From Polaribacter porphyrae (lineage in GTDB: Bacteria; Bacteroidota; Bacteroidia; Flavobacteriales; Flavobacteriaceae): a DNA stretch of 64,000 nt. A model generated the notes under the pieces. The model was not told where the DNA came from and ran no database searches. It was given only the letters and a program-made list of their open reading frames with translations. The position numbers and the translations under genes were made by a program. Positions within the stretch are counted from its first letter, which is position 1, and every line of letters begins with the position of its first letter. The stretch spans positions 3,400,375 to 3,464,374 of the forward strand of contig NZ_MSCN01000001.1 of NCBI RefSeq assembly GCF_002954685.1, read 5' to 3'. Shown here piece after piece: positions 1-10,742 of this stretch.

Positions 1-1419
1 TGCACCTAATAAAGCTGTAAATTTTTCTGACGGTTTCCATTCATATTGGGCATATAAACCAAAAGAATTTACAGTTTGGTCTATTAATCTGTTATATCCT
101 AAAATTTCGTCTCTAGTATTTGTGTGATTCAATTCTGAACCAACAGTTAAAACATCATTATTTTTAAAAGATTTTGTAAACTGCAATCCATTTACCCAAG
201 CTAAATCTTTTGTAGTTCCAAAAGCGTTGTTGGCTGTTATGCTGTCTTGACGCGTTCTTCCACCACCTAAACCACCATAATAACTATCTCTATCTGTATG
301 AGAAAGCGAAGTGTAGATTTGAAACTTTTGAGTATCATCTTTACTATATATTTCATAATTTAGACCTCCAATAAATGTATCGTGATTCAATTCTTCTGTA
401 ATATCTGTGAATTGAGGAGCTAAATCTAATTTATTACCTCCTCTTCTGTATTCTTGAATGGATGCCAAGTTTAAAGAAATTTTACTTTTTTCTGATGGTT
501 TTACAAAGGCATTTGCACCAACAGTTGTATTTTTCAACTCAACAAGTTCTGTAAATCCATCTCCATTTGCGTCAAAAGCTTCTCTATTTCTATAATTCCC
601 AAAAAAGGAAACGCCACTATTTAAATCATCAGCAACCAAAGAATTGTTAAAAGTTAAAGTTCTATCAGCAGTATTTCCATCAATTAAAGCCAAGTTAGAA
701 CCAATTTCCCACGTATTTAAAATAGGATCTTTGGTAATTACATTTACAGTTCCTGCAATGGCACTAGAACCATACAAAGCAGAACCACCACTTCTTACCA
801 CTTCAATCCGTTCAATAATATTTGTAGGAATTTGTTCCAGACCATAAACACCAATTAAAGAGGTAAATACAGGTTTGCTATTTAAAAGAACTTGCGTGTA
901 TCCTCCACCTAAACCATTCAATCGAACTTGGGTAAAACCACAATTCTGACAATTATTTTCTACACGTATTCCTGGAGCATAATTTAAACCATCTGCCGTA
1001 GAAATAGATTGCGTAGCTTGTAACAATCTTGGTTTTATAGTAGAAACCACAACAGGTGCTTTTCTTTTTTCAACGCGATTTCTAGTGGCTGTAACTACAA
1101 CTTCTTCTAAACCCAATTGGTCTTCTAATAACACAAAATTTAGGGTGATGTTTTTTTTTGAATTTATAGTAACTTTTTTGTTTGTTCTTCTGTATCCTTG
1201 AAAACTAACTTCAATAGTAACTTCACCAGAAACGTTTTCCAATTGATAAAAACCATTACTATCTGAAGTAGTCCCATTGTTGCTGTTTTTTACATAAACA
1301 AATGCAAAAGGAATCGATTCATTCTTGCTATTTGTTATTTTTCCTGAAATAGTAACTTGAGCAAATGAAGAAATAACTCCTAAAAATAAAATAGCAACAA
1401 TAGTGTTTAATAATTTCAT
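1..1419 (-). CDS. TonB-dependent outer-membrane receptor (3' end beyond window)
   Basis: Read directly on the minus strand from the ATG at 1419; the frame is open to base 1, giving the first 473 residues. There is a signal peptide ending near SSFAQ, then a carboxypeptidase-regulatory-like beta-sandwich (about residues 22-105, with the GKITN and GFYQLENVSGEV elements typical of these N-terminal domains), then a TonB plug domain (about 115-235, with NNCQNCG, RLNGLGGGYTQVLLNS and ALYGSSAIAGTVNVI) and the first beta-barrel strands. Such receptors import metal complexes, heme or glycans across the outer membrane using TonB energy. It diverges from a DtxR-family regulator and ZIP transporter, which points to a metal ligand; this is inference. 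The Cys pair in the plug (NCQNCG) is notable. The C-terminal barrel cannot be judged. Confidence 0.93.
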   Translation of the reverse strand, partial: MKLLNTIVAILFLGVISSFAQVTISGKITNSKNESIPFAFVYVKNSNNGTTSDSNGFYQLENVSGEVTIEVSFQGYRRTNKKVTINSKKNITLNFVLLEDQLGLEEVVVTATRNRVEKRKAPVVVSTIKPRLLQATQSISTADGLNYAPGIRVENNCQNCGFTQVRLNGLGGGYTQVLLNSKPVFTSLIGVYGLEQIPTNIIERIEVVRSGGSALYGSSAIAGTVNVITKDPILNTWEIGSNLALIDGNTADRTLTFNNSLVADDLNSGVSFFGNYRNREAFDANGDGFTELVELKNTTVGANAFVKPSEKSKISLNLASIQEYRRGGNKLDLAPQFTDITEELNHDTFIGGLNYEIYSKDDTQKFQIYTSLSHTDRDSYYGGLGGGRTRQDSITANNAFGTTKDLAWVNGLQFTKSFKNNDVLTVGSELNHTNTRDEILGYNRLIDQTVNSFGLYAQYEWKPSEKFTALLGA

Positions 1420-1437
1420 TTTAAATTAAATTTTCGA

Positions 1438-1445
1438 CAAATATA
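1438..1445 (-). promoter_or_regulatory. Putative -7 box of the TonB receptor promoter
   Basis: On the minus strand the sequence reads TATATTTG, a full match to the Bacteroidetes -7 consensus TAnnTTTG, 18 bases before the receptor ATG. No good -33 TTG is seen; that position is occupied by the palindrome at 1452-1471. Confidence 0.6.
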
Positions 1446-1451
1446 ATCTAA

Positions 1452-1471
1452 TTTTTAGACTTGTCTAAAAA
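1452..1471. promoter_or_regulatory. Palindromic operator candidate for the DtxR/MntR-family regulator
   Basis: Perfect inverted repeat TTTTTAGAC-tt-GTCTAAAAA (9-2-9) between the divergent receptor and regulator genes. Size and architecture suit the approximately 19-20 bp sites bound by DtxR/MntR-family dimers. It covers the spacer/-33 region of the receptor promoter and lies just upstream of the regulator's own -33 element, so a repressor here could shut off the receptor and modulate the regulator-ZIP operon. Binding is inferred, not shown. Confidence 0.6.
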
Positions 1472-1477
1472 TTTATT

Positions 1478-1504
1478 TTGATTTAAATAAAAAGTATATA
1501 TTTG
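1478..1504 (+). promoter_or_regulatory. Promoter of the DtxR-family regulator - ZIP operon
   Basis: TTG (1478-1480), a 16-base spacer and TATATTTG (1497-1504) match the Bacteroidetes -33/-7 pattern. The start codon follows 18 bases later. A short inverted repeat CATAAC/GTTATG (1505-1510 and 1520-1525) flanks the start codon. Confidence 0.6.
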
Positions 1505-1522
1505 CATAACTAAAAGTGAGTT

Positions 1523-2179
1523 ATGTTTACACTTTCTGAAGAAAACTATTTAAAAGCCATTTATCATCTAGAATTAGATTCTGACAAAGGCATCAGTACA
1601 AATGCCATAGCAGAACAGCTAGAAACCAAAGCTTCTTCTGTATCTGATATGATTAAAAAATTGTCCGATAAAAAAGTTGTGGTTTATAAAAAATATAAAG
1701 GTGTTAAATTAACTGATTTAGGTAAAAAAACAGCTGCTAACATTGTGCGAAAACACAGATTATGGGAGGTTTTTTTGGTAGAAAAATTAAATTTTTCATG
1801 GGATGAAGTTCACGATGTTGCAGAACAGTTAGAACATATAAAATCGCCTAAATTAATCAATCAATTAGATGCTTTGTTGGGTTTCCCAACACACGATCCA
1901 CATGGAGATCCAATTCCTGACAAGAATGGGAATTTAAAAACAATTGATAAAAGTTTACTATCAACATTATCAAAAAATGAAAGTGGAGTTTGTATTGGTG
2001 TTGATGATTCTTCTTCCGAATTTTTAAGGTTTTTAGACAAAAAAGGCATCACTTTAGGAAATAAAATAACAGTTTTAGAAAAAGAAGATTTCGATGATTC
2101 CTTATCCATTCTAATTGAAGGTAAGCAATTATCAATATCTAATAAAATTGCAAACAACTTATATATAAAAAAAATATGA
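1523..2179 (+). CDS. DtxR/MntR-family metal-dependent transcriptional regulator
   Basis: 218 residues with the full three-part DtxR layout: N-terminal winged helix-turn-helix (about 1-70), metal-binding/dimerisation domain (about 72-135, ending in the family signature DPHGDPIPD) and a C-terminal FeoA/SH3-like domain (about 145-218). Metal-site residues can be aligned by eye: H78, E82, H97, E101, E104 and H105. The position that is Cys102 in iron-sensing DtxR is a Glu here (E101), as in manganese-sensing MntR, so manganese is a reasonable but unproven guess for the co-repressor. The stop overlaps the ZIP transporter start by 4 bases (ATGA), indicating translational coupling. It probably autoregulates through the palindrome at 1452-1471. 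Confidence 0.93.
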   Translation: MFTLSEENYLKAIYHLELDSDKGISTNAIAEQLETKASSVSDMIKKLSDKKVVVYKKYKGVKLTDLGKKTAANIVRKHRLWEVFLVEKLNFSWDEVHDVAEQLEHIKSPKLINQLDALLGFPTHDPHGDPIPDKNGNLKTIDKSLLSTLSKNESGVCIGVDDSSSEFLRFLDKKGITLGNKITVLEKEDFDDSLSILIEGKQLSISNKIANNLYIKKI

Positions 2180-3012
2180 GCACATTCGATCAATTGGTTG
2201 CTTTTGGTAAAGAACATCCAATTCAAGCAGCATTATATGCATCACTTTTTACTTGGGGATTAACAGCAGCAGGTGCTGGATTAGTTTTTTTCTTTAAAAA
2301 AGCAAACAGAGCAGTTTTAGATGGAATGTTGGGTTTTACAGGCGGAGTTATGGTGGCTGCAAGTTTTTGGAGTTTATTAGCGCCAGCAATAGATAACAGT
2401 CCTGGAGAAGGTTTTGTAAAAGTCTTTCCTGCTGCAATTGGTTTCGGTTTGGGAGCATTGTCTCTTTTTGGTTTAGATAAAATTTTACCGCATTTACACA
2501 TCAACTTTAAAGAAAGTGAAAAAGAAGGTGTAAAAACACAATGGCATAAAACAACATTGTTGGTTTTGGCAATTACCTTACATAATATTCCTGAAGGATT
2601 AGCAGTAGGTGTTTTATTTGGAGCAGCATCAACTTTAGTTGGGGTTGAGCAAACAGAAATGATTATTGCAGCAATTTCTTTGGCAATCGGAATTGGAATT
2701 CAGAATTTTCCAGAAGGTTTTGCAGTGGCAATGCCTCTAAGAAGACAAGGTGTAAGTAGATTTAAAAGTTTTTGGTATGGGCAATTATCTGCAATTGTAG
2801 AGCCAGTTGCTGCAGTTTTAGGAGCTTTAGCAGTTTCATTTTTTACCCCAATTTTACCTTATGCATTGGCTTTTGCAGCAGGAGCAATGATTTTTGTAGT
2901 AGTAGAAGAAGTAATTCCAGAAACACAAAGAGATAAATACACGGATATTGCTACACTTGGTTTTATTGGTGGCTTTATTGTAATGATGTCTTTGGATGTT
3001 GGACTTGGATAA
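2176..3012 (+). CDS. ZIP-family metal transporter (inner membrane)
   Basis: 278 residues, about eight membrane segments. The two ZIP metal-binding helices are clear: HNIPEGLAVGV (residues 136-146) and QNFPEGFAVAMPL (176-188), where His/Asn/Glu line the transport site. A short hydrophilic loop (about 105-125, with HLH and KESEKEG) lies before them, as in GufA/ZupT-type members. ZIP proteins move divalent Zn, Mn or Fe into the cytoplasm. It is translationally coupled to the DtxR-family regulator and lies next to an outer-membrane receptor, giving a plausible two-membrane uptake route. The exact metal is not decided by the sequence. Confidence 0.93.
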   Translation: MSTFDQLVAFGKEHPIQAALYASLFTWGLTAAGAGLVFFFKKANRAVLDGMLGFTGGVMVAASFWSLLAPAIDNSPGEGFVKVFPAAIGFGLGALSLFGLDKILPHLHINFKESEKEGVKTQWHKTTLLVLAITLHNIPEGLAVGVLFGAASTLVGVEQTEMIIAAISLAIGIGIQNFPEGFAVAMPLRRQGVSRFKSFWYGQLSAIVEPVAAVLGALAVSFFTPILPYALAFAAGAMIFVVVEEVIPETQRDKYTDIATLGFIGGFIVMMSLDVGLG

Positions 3013-3196
3013 AAAAAGCTCATCTTAATCTTCCCAAAGGGAAGAAGTGCTATTGTATTTATATTATGTGAATCTTTACAATTTGTATAAGTGACTCCTT
3101 GAGATGCTTGAAGTCTATGTATTTTTTCTCTGCGAAATTCTGTGTAATAATCTAATAAATACTTAAATTCGTACAATTCGTTTTCAAAAATAAATT

Positions 3197-6100
3197 GTGC
3201 AACAACCTTCTACTTTTCAAGTTTATAATGCTTCTGCTGGTAGTGGAAAAACTTTTACGCTTGTAAAAGAGTATTTAAAAGTTCTTTTAGTTTCCGAAGA
3301 TATTTTCACATTTCAAAAAGTATTGGCAATTACATTTACCAACAAAGCTGCTGGTGAAATGAAAGAACGAGTGTTGCATAATTTAGAATCTTTTGCTAAT
3401 GGAAAAGAAACAAAAATATATCCAAAAATTCTTGAAGAAACTTCTTTAGATAAACCAATAATAAAAGAGCGAAGCAAAAAGATTTTAGATGCAATTCTCC
3501 AAAATTATTCTGCTTTTTCAATTACAACTATTGATAGTTTTACGCATAAAATCATTAAAAATTTCGCTTATGATTTGGGTTTATCACTCAATTTTGAAGT
3601 GGAAATGGATGCAATTTCAATATTAAATGAGGCTGTAGATGTTTTGATTTCAAAAATCGGAACAGATGAAAAATTAACTAATATTTTAATTGATTATTCA
3701 TTAGATAAAACTGATGATGATAAATCTTGGGATATTTCTAGAGATTTGAATGAGTTTGCCAAAATATTATTAAATGAAGATGATGTCAAACATTTTAGAA
3801 ATTTAGCTGATAAGCAAATTGATGATTTTACAAGTTTAAAATCAAAATTGATAAAAAATCAGCAGCACTTAAAAGAAGCTATTAAATTAACAGGGACATC
3901 ATTTTTAAGTTTACTAAATGATAATAATTTGGAATTTTCAGATTTTAATAGAAGTACTATTCCAAAATTTTTCGTAGATGTTCAAAATAAAGGAGTTGAT
4001 TTTAGCTTTATTTCTAGAAGTGAAACTATAGAAAAAGCGATTGAGAATCATCAATATTATACAAAATCAACCACAGATGCAATAGCACAAACAATAGAAA
4101 GTATTGTGCCTCAAATTATTGAACATTATCAACAAGTTAAACAATTCTACAGTCAATTTTTATTGCATAAACTTGCTTTAAAAAGCATTATACCTCTAGC
4201 TGTTTTAAACAATATTAATCAGGAATTAATTGCTATAAAAGAGGATAATAATATTCAACTGAATGCAGAGTTTAATCAGCTGATTTCAGATAATATTAAA
4301 GAGCAACCTGCACCTTACATTTATGAACGAATTGGGCAACGTTTTCAAAATTATTTTATTGACGAAATGCAAGACACCTCTGTTCTGCAATGGCAAAATT
4401 TAATTCCTTTAATAGACAACGCATTAGCACAAGAAAATAGTAAGTTATTATTAGTTGGAGATGGTAAACAAGCTATTTACAGATGGAGAGGAGGCAAAGC
4501 AGAGCAGTTTATCTATTTGGGTTCTGAACTAAATAACCCTTTTTTGATTGATAAGGAAATTAAGAATTTAGAAACCAATTTTAGGAGTTATTCAGAAGTT
4601 ATTGGTTTTAATAATTCGTTTTTTCAGCATACTGCCAATTTTCTGCAAAATAAATCGTATCAAAAGTTATTTATTGATGGTAATAAACAGTTAGAAAACC
4701 CAAAAAAAGGAGGTTATGTTTCTCTATCATTTTTAGAAGATGAAAATGATGTAGCAGAAAAAAAATTACGCTACCCAAAAAAAGTATTAGAACAAATTTT
4801 AACTTTAAAAAATAATTTTTTATTGGGAGAGATTTGTGTGTTAACAAGAACTAAAAAAGACGGTGTAGTAATTGCAAATTATCTTTCAGAAAACGATATT
4901 GCTATCGTTTCGTCAGAAACACTACTACTTCAAAATAGTGTTAAAGTCAACTTTATTATTAATTTATTAAAATCACTTCAAAACCCTGATGATGATGAAA
5001 TTCGTTTTGAAGTTTTGTATTTTTTACATCAACACTTACAAATAGAAGCTACAAAACATCAATTTATAAGAAAATATGCAAAAAAATCAATTGTAGAAAT
5101 TATATCAGAATTAAATCAAAATCAAATTAATTTCAATCTTTCAAATTTTCAAGAAACTCCATTTTACGAAAAAGTAGAAAATATTATCAGAGGTTTTCAT
5201 TTGGTAAACTCTTCAGATGCTTATGTTCAATTTTTCTTGGATGTAGTTTTAGAGCAACAAAGAAAGGGAACTGATATTACTGATTTTTTAGATTTTTGGG
5301 AGTTAAAAAAAGAGAAATTAAGTATTGTAGCTCCAGAAAATGCAGATGCTGTTCAAATCATGACTATTCATAAATCCAAAGGATTAGAATTCCCTGTAGT
5401 TATTTTTCCTTGTGATGTGGAAATTTACAGGCAAATTAATCCAAAAGTTTGGCTAGATAAACTGCCTAATAATTTTGATGGATTTAAAGAACTGTTAGTT
5501 TCTTACAACAAAGAATTATCTATAGTAAATAATCGGGGTTTGCAGATCTACAATCAGCAAAGAGAAGAATTAGAGTTAGATAATTTTAATTTGTTATATG
5601 TTGCTTTAACCAGAGCAGTAGAGCAATTACATATTATTACAGAATATAAAGTTTCTAAAAAAGGAGAAGAAAATTTAAACTTTTATTCAGGGATTTTTAT
5701 CAATTATTTAAAAAAAGAAAATCTTTGGAAAGATGATGTTTTACAATACGCTATTGGGAATAAGAATAGAGCAAGTACACCAGAACAAAAAGACAAAGCT
5801 GTAGAAATTCACAATCAGTTTATTTCTAACCCTTGGAAAGAGCAGAATATTGTTTTGTTAGCAAGCTCATCTCAATTATGGAATACAGAGCAAGGAAAAG
5901 CTATTGATTATGGTAATTTGTTACATGAAATTTTTGAAAAGATAATCACAAAAAATGATGCAGATAAAGTAATAAATCAGTTTTATAATCAAGGTTTGTT
6001 GAATGATGAGCAGTTGCCTTTTATCTTAAAATTGGTAAAGGATGTAGTAAATCATCCAGATTTGAGAACTTATTTTTCAGAGAAAGTCACAGTATTTAAT

Positions 6101-6325
6101 GAAAGAGAAATTGTAGCGATTGATAATCAAACTAGTATACCTGATAGATTGGTTTTTACTGATGCAGATACAGTTTCCATAATTGATTATAAAACTGGAA
6201 GCCAGCTACAGAAACATTATCAACAGTTATCAAAATATGAAAGTGTTTTAAAGTTCATGAATTTTGAAGTTGATAAAAAACTACTAATTTATATAAATGA
6301 TAAAGTTGAGGTTGTTGAAGTTTAA
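3197..6325 (+). CDS. AddA/RecB-like UvrD-family helicase with C-terminal PD-(D/E)XK nuclease
   Basis: 1042 residues; the start codon is GTG, followed at once by the conserved helicase N-terminus with the Walker A motif ASAGSGKTFTLV (residues about 12-23). Further superfamily 1A motifs: Walker B FIDEMQDTS (about 388-396), GDGKQAIYRWRGG (about 421-433), MTIHKSKGLEFPVV (about 721-734) and LLYVALTRAVEQL (about 798-810). The C-terminal RecB-type nuclease shows GNLLHEIF (about 905) and the D...IDYKTGS active-site string (about 982-1002). Proteins of this kind process double-strand DNA ends for recombination, with an AddB-like partner; no partner gene is in the window. The 184 bases upstream hold no recognised gene. 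Confidence 0.9.
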   Translation: MQQPSTFQVYNASAGSGKTFTLVKEYLKVLLVSEDIFTFQKVLAITFTNKAAGEMKERVLHNLESFANGKETKIYPKILEETSLDKPIIKERSKKILDAILQNYSAFSITTIDSFTHKIIKNFAYDLGLSLNFEVEMDAISILNEAVDVLISKIGTDEKLTNILIDYSLDKTDDDKSWDISRDLNEFAKILLNEDDVKHFRNLADKQIDDFTSLKSKLIKNQQHLKEAIKLTGTSFLSLLNDNNLEFSDFNRSTIPKFFVDVQNKGVDFSFISRSETIEKAIENHQYYTKSTTDAIAQTIESIVPQIIEHYQQVKQFYSQFLLHKLALKSIIPLAVLNNINQELIAIKEDNNIQLNAEFNQLISDNIKEQPAPYIYERIGQRFQNYFIDEMQDTSVLQWQNLIPLIDNALAQENSKLLLVGDGKQAIYRWRGGKAEQFIYLGSELNNPFLIDKEIKNLETNFRSYSEVIGFNNSFFQHTANFLQNKSYQKLFIDGNKQLENPKKGGYVSLSFLEDENDVAEKKLRYPKKVLEQILTLKNNFLLGEICVLTRTKKDGVVIANYLSENDIAIVSSETLLLQNSVKVNFIINLLKSLQNPDDDEIRFEVLYFLHQHLQIEATKHQFIRKYAKKSIVEIISELNQNQINFNLSNFQETPFYEKVENIIRGFHLVNSSDAYVQFFLDVVLEQQRKGTDITDFLDFWELKKEKLSIVAPENADAVQIMTIHKSKGLEFPVVIFPCDVEIYRQINPKVWLDKLPNNFDGFKELLVSYNKELSIVNNRGLQIYNQQREELELDNFNLLYVALTRAVEQLHIITEYKVSKKGEENLNFYSGIFINYLKKENLWKDDVLQYAIGNKNRASTPEQKDKAVEIHNQFISNPWKEQNIVLLASSSQLWNTEQGKAIDYGNLLHEIFEKIITKNDADKVINQFYNQGLLNDEQLPFILKLVKDVVNHPDLRTYFSEKVTVFNEREIVAIDNQTSIPDRLVFTDADTVSIIDYKTGSQLQKHYQQLSKYESVLKFMNFEVDKKLLIYINDKVEVVEV

Positions 6326-6344
6326 TCAAACAAAAGAAACTTTG

Positions 6345-6352
6345 TAACTTTG
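6345..6352 (+). promoter_or_regulatory. Putative -7 box before kbl
   Basis: TAACTTTG matches TAnnTTTG, 21 bases before the kbl ATG. It starts 19 bases after the stop of the helicase gene, so kbl probably has its own promoter. No well-spaced -33 TTG was found. Confidence 0.45.
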
Positions 6353-6373
6353 TAATTCTTAAATCAATAAAAA

Positions 6374-7567
6374 ATGTACGGAAAAATTAAGGATACTTTA
6401 AAAAAAGAACTTCAATCTATAAAAGACGATGGTTTGTATAAATCAGAGAGAATTATCACATCTTCACAAGATGCAGTTATCAAAATCTCATCAGGAGAAG
6501 AAGTAATTAACTTTTGTGCGAACAATTATTTAGGCTTATCAAATCATCCAGAAGTAATACAAGCAGCAAAAGATGCTATGGATACTCATGGTTTTGGAAT
6601 GTCTTCTGTGCGTTTTATTTGTGGTACACAAGATATTCACAAGCAATTAGAACAAAAAATAGCTGAATTCTACAAAACTGAAGACACTATATTGTATGCA
6701 GCCTGTTTTGATGCAAATGGAGGAGTTTTCGAACCTTTGTTAACCAAAGATGATGCAATTATTTCAGATAGTTTAAATCATGCTTCTATTATTGATGGTG
6801 TGCGTTTGTGTAAAGCTGCTAGATATCGATACAATAATAATGATATGCAATCTTTAGAAGAGCAGCTTATTGAAGCTAACAAACAAAATCATCGTTTTAA
6901 GATTATTGTTACTGATGGTGTTTTCTCTATGGATGGTATAGTAGCCAAGTTAGATGAGATTTGTGATTTGGCAGATAAATATGATGCTTTGGTTATGGTA
7001 GACGAATGTCATGCCACAGGTTTTATAGGTAAAACAGGTAGAGGTACAGTAGAGTTAAAAAATGTAATGGACAGAGTAGATATTGTAACAGGAACTTTAG
7101 GAAAAGCTCTTGGTGGAGCAATGGGCGGTTACACAACAGGTAAAAAAGAAATTATTGAAATTTTACGTCAACGTTCTCGTCCTTATTTATTTTCAAATTC
7201 GTTAGCACCTGCAATAGTTGGTGCATCTTTAAAAGTATTAGATTTAATTTCTGATGATACAACCTTAAGAGATCAATTGGAATGGAATACAAATTATTTT
7301 AGAACTGAAATGGAAAAAGCAGGTTTTGATTTGGTGGGTGCAGATGCAGCCATAGTCCCTGTAATGCTTTATGATGCAAAGCTTTCTCAAATTATGGCAA
7401 ACAAACTTCTTGAAGAAGGCATTTATGTTATAGGATTCTTTTTTCCAGTAGTTCCAAAAGAAAAAGCCAGAATAAGAGTACAGCTTTCTGCAGCTCATAA
7501 AAAAGAACATTTAGATAAAGCTATAAGTGCATTTGTTAAGGTTGGTAGAGGATTAAATGTTATTTAG
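6374..7567 (+). CDS. kbl: Glycine C-acetyltransferase (2-amino-3-ketobutyrate CoA ligase)
   Basis: 397 residues, the usual length. It is a PLP-dependent alpha-oxoamine synthase with [15 protein letters not shown] (about 47-61), [12 protein letters not shown] (about 135-146), the cofactor aspartate in [11 protein letters not shown] (about 206-216) and the PLP lysine in [14 protein letters not shown] (Lys about 243). It interconverts 2-amino-3-ketobutyrate plus CoA with glycine plus acetyl-CoA in threonine degradation. No threonine dehydrogenase gene is adjacent. Related family members (BioF, serine palmitoyltransferase) are less likely because the whole sequence, including the C-terminal [19 protein letters not shown] stretch, follows the Kbl pattern. 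Confidence 0.93.
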   Translation: MYGKIKDTLKKELQSIKDDGLYKSERIITSSQDAVIKISSGEEVINFCANNYLGLSNHPEVIQAAKDAMDTHGFGMSSVRFICGTQDIHKQLEQKIAEFYKTEDTILYAACFDANGGVFEPLLTKDDAIISDSLNHASIIDGVRLCKAARYRYNNNDMQSLEEQLIEANKQNHRFKIIVTDGVFSMDGIVAKLDEICDLADKYDALVMVDECHATGFIGKTGRGTVELKNVMDRVDIVTGTLGKALGGAMGGYTTGKKEIIEILRQRSRPYLFSNSLAPAIVGASLKVLDLISDDTTLRDQLEWNTNYFRTEMEKAGFDLVGADAAIVPVMLYDAKLSQIMANKLLEEGIYVIGFFFPVVPKEKARIRVQLSAAHKKEHLDKAISAFVKVGRGLNVI

Positions 7568-7612
7568 AACTAATAAAAACTTGTTATTTTGTTATTTTTT
7601 TATAGATTTGTC

Positions 7613-7643
7613 TTTGTGAATAAGTTTTAACAACTTACTTTTG
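7613..7643 (+). promoter_or_regulatory. Promoter of the OmpA-family gene
   Basis: TTTG (7613-7616), a 19-base spacer and TACTTTTG (7636-7643) give a full match to the Bacteroidetes vegetative promoter. The ATG follows 39 bases after the -7 box. Confidence 0.7.
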
Positions 7644-7682
7644 CATATTATAATAAAGAACTTTTAATTTAAAAATTTGATA

Positions 7683-9035
7683 ATGAAACGATTAAAATTA
7701 GCTGTGATAGCTTTGTTTACGTTAGTAACAGTTAGTAACGTCAACGCACAAGATGAAAACAATCCATGGGCAATAGGCTTTGGTGTAAATGTTGTAGACT
7801 TTTATTTGAATAATACAAGTTTTACAGATAAGCTAGAGGATCACATTGGTAGTAGTGATTGGAACTTTCTTCCATCAGTATCCAGAATCACTGCTGAGAA
7901 GTATTTAGATAAAGGATTTTCATTACAATTTTCAGGTACAATAAATAAAATTACTCATAAATTTAGTGATGGTGATTCTGATTTTTTATATTACTCATTA
8001 GGTTTAAATGCAAAATATGATTTGAATAACCTTATTGGAGATACTGGTTGGTTTGATCCATTTGTATATTTAGGTGGTGATTATGTTTCTGCAGATTCTA
8101 TGAACGAAGGTATGTTAGGTGTTGGATTTGGTTTTAATATCTGGGTAAATGAAAATATAGGTTTTAATTACCAACATGGTTCTAAATATGGTTTTTCAAA
8201 TAAAATACAAGACCATATACAAACGTCAGCAGGTATTGTTATAAGATTTGGAGGTAAAGATACTGATGGTGATGGTGTTTATGATAAAGATGATGCTTGT
8301 CCAGATGTTGCTGGTTTAGTAGAGTTTAATGGCTGTCCAGATGCTGATGGTGATGGTATTAAAGATTCTGATGACGCTTGTCCTAATGCTGCTGGTTTAG
8401 CTGCAATGAATGGTTGTCCAGATGCAGATGGAGATGGAGTTGCTGATAAAGATGACATGTGTGCTAACGCAAAAGGAACTAAAGCAAACAAAGGTTGTCC
8501 AGATTCAGATGGAGATGGAGTTTTAGACAAAGATGATAAATGTGCTTCAACTTCAGGACCTTCTGCTAATAACGGATGTCCATGGCCTGATACTGATGGA
8601 GATGGAGTTTTAGATAAAGATGACAATTGTAAAAATGAAGTTGGACCTGCTTCTAATTCAGGTTGTCCAGTGGTTGTTAATCCATTAGAAAGTTTACCAG
8701 AAATAACTAAAGACATTAACTTTAATTTAGATAGTGCAGTAATTACTTCAGATGCAGCATCAAAATTAGATAAAATATATAACTTAATTAGTTCTGTTGA
8801 CAATGTGACTTTTGTAATAGAAGGGCATGCAGATAGTCTAGGAAATGATACATACAATAAATATTTATCTAAGAGAAGAGCTGAATCTGCTAAAAAATAT
8901 TTAGTTAAGAAAGGTATGGATGCTAGTAAATTAGAAACTAAAGGATATGGAGAAGATAATCCTATAGCTGATAATGATACTGAAGAAGGTAGAGCTCAAA
9001 ATAGAAGAGTTGTTATCAAGTTAAATGATATGTAA
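7683..9035 (+). CDS. OmpA-family outer-membrane protein with thrombospondin type 3 repeats
   Basis: 450 residues from the ATG at 7683; an in-frame TTG at 7677 is possible but the ATG starts the signal peptide (MKRLKLAVIALF..., cleavage after NVNA). An N-terminal beta-barrel (about 22-195) is followed by about five thrombospondin type 3 calcium-binding repeats of the form DxDGDGVxDKDDxC (about 198-335) and a C-terminal OmpA peptidoglycan-binding domain (about 340-450, with INFNLDSAVIT, EGHADSLG and SKRRAESAKKYL). It anchors the outer membrane to the cell wall and is probably abundant: it has a strong promoter and a strong terminator of its own. A large open frame on the opposite strand (8279-8857) is an artefact of the GAT-rich repeats. 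Confidence 0.93.
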   Translation: MKRLKLAVIALFTLVTVSNVNAQDENNPWAIGFGVNVVDFYLNNTSFTDKLEDHIGSSDWNFLPSVSRITAEKYLDKGFSLQFSGTINKITHKFSDGDSDFLYYSLGLNAKYDLNNLIGDTGWFDPFVYLGGDYVSADSMNEGMLGVGFGFNIWVNENIGFNYQHGSKYGFSNKIQDHIQTSAGIVIRFGGKDTDGDGVYDKDDACPDVAGLVEFNGCPDADGDGIKDSDDACPNAAGLAAMNGCPDADGDGVADKDDMCANAKGTKANKGCPDSDGDGVLDKDDKCASTSGPSANNGCPWPDTDGDGVLDKDDNCKNEVGPASNSGCPVVVNPLESLPEITKDINFNLDSAVITSDAASKLDKIYNLISSVDNVTFVIEGHADSLGNDTYNKYLSKRRAESAKKYLVKKGMDASKLETKGYGEDNPIADNDTEEGRAQNRRVVIKLNDM

Positions 9036-9060
9036 AATACCATTTAACATATAAAATTTC

Positions 9061-9099
9061 ACAAAACTTTGTTCAAACCGAACAAAGTTTTGTTTTTTT
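9061..9099 (+). terminator. Rho-independent terminator after the OmpA-family gene
   Basis: Perfect 14-bp stem ACAAAACTTTGTTC / GAACAAAGTTTTGT with a 5-base loop, followed by seven T. Confidence 0.9.
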
Positions 9100-9135
9100 A
9101 GATACTTTTTATTTTTTTAATATTAACAAAAAAAG

Positions 9136-9143
9136 TACCTTTG
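9136..9143 (+). promoter_or_regulatory. Putative -7 box of the atpDC promoter
   Basis: TACCTTTG fits TAnnTTTG, 47 bases before the atpD ATG and downstream of a strong terminator. The -33 region is a T-rich run without a clear TTG. Confidence 0.6.
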
Positions 9144-9184
9144 CACCCTGAAAAGAAAACATTTCAAAATAATAATTTAATTAA

Positions 9185-10702
<1,518 letters not shown>

Positions 10703-10742
10703 ACAGCTTAAAGCGATAAGCTTAAAGCATAAAACAAAAAAA

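Noticed and set aside
3030..3044. CTTCCC-aaa-GGGAAG palindrome after the ZIP gene as a terminator
   Set aside because: The stem is only 6 bp and no T-run follows on either strand.
8279..8857. Long open frame on the minus strand opposite the TSP3 repeats of the OmpA-family gene
   Set aside because: It arises from the repeated GAT-rich codons of the calcium-binding repeats; its translation is low-complexity Ser/Pro-rich and matches no family, while the plus-strand gene is clear.
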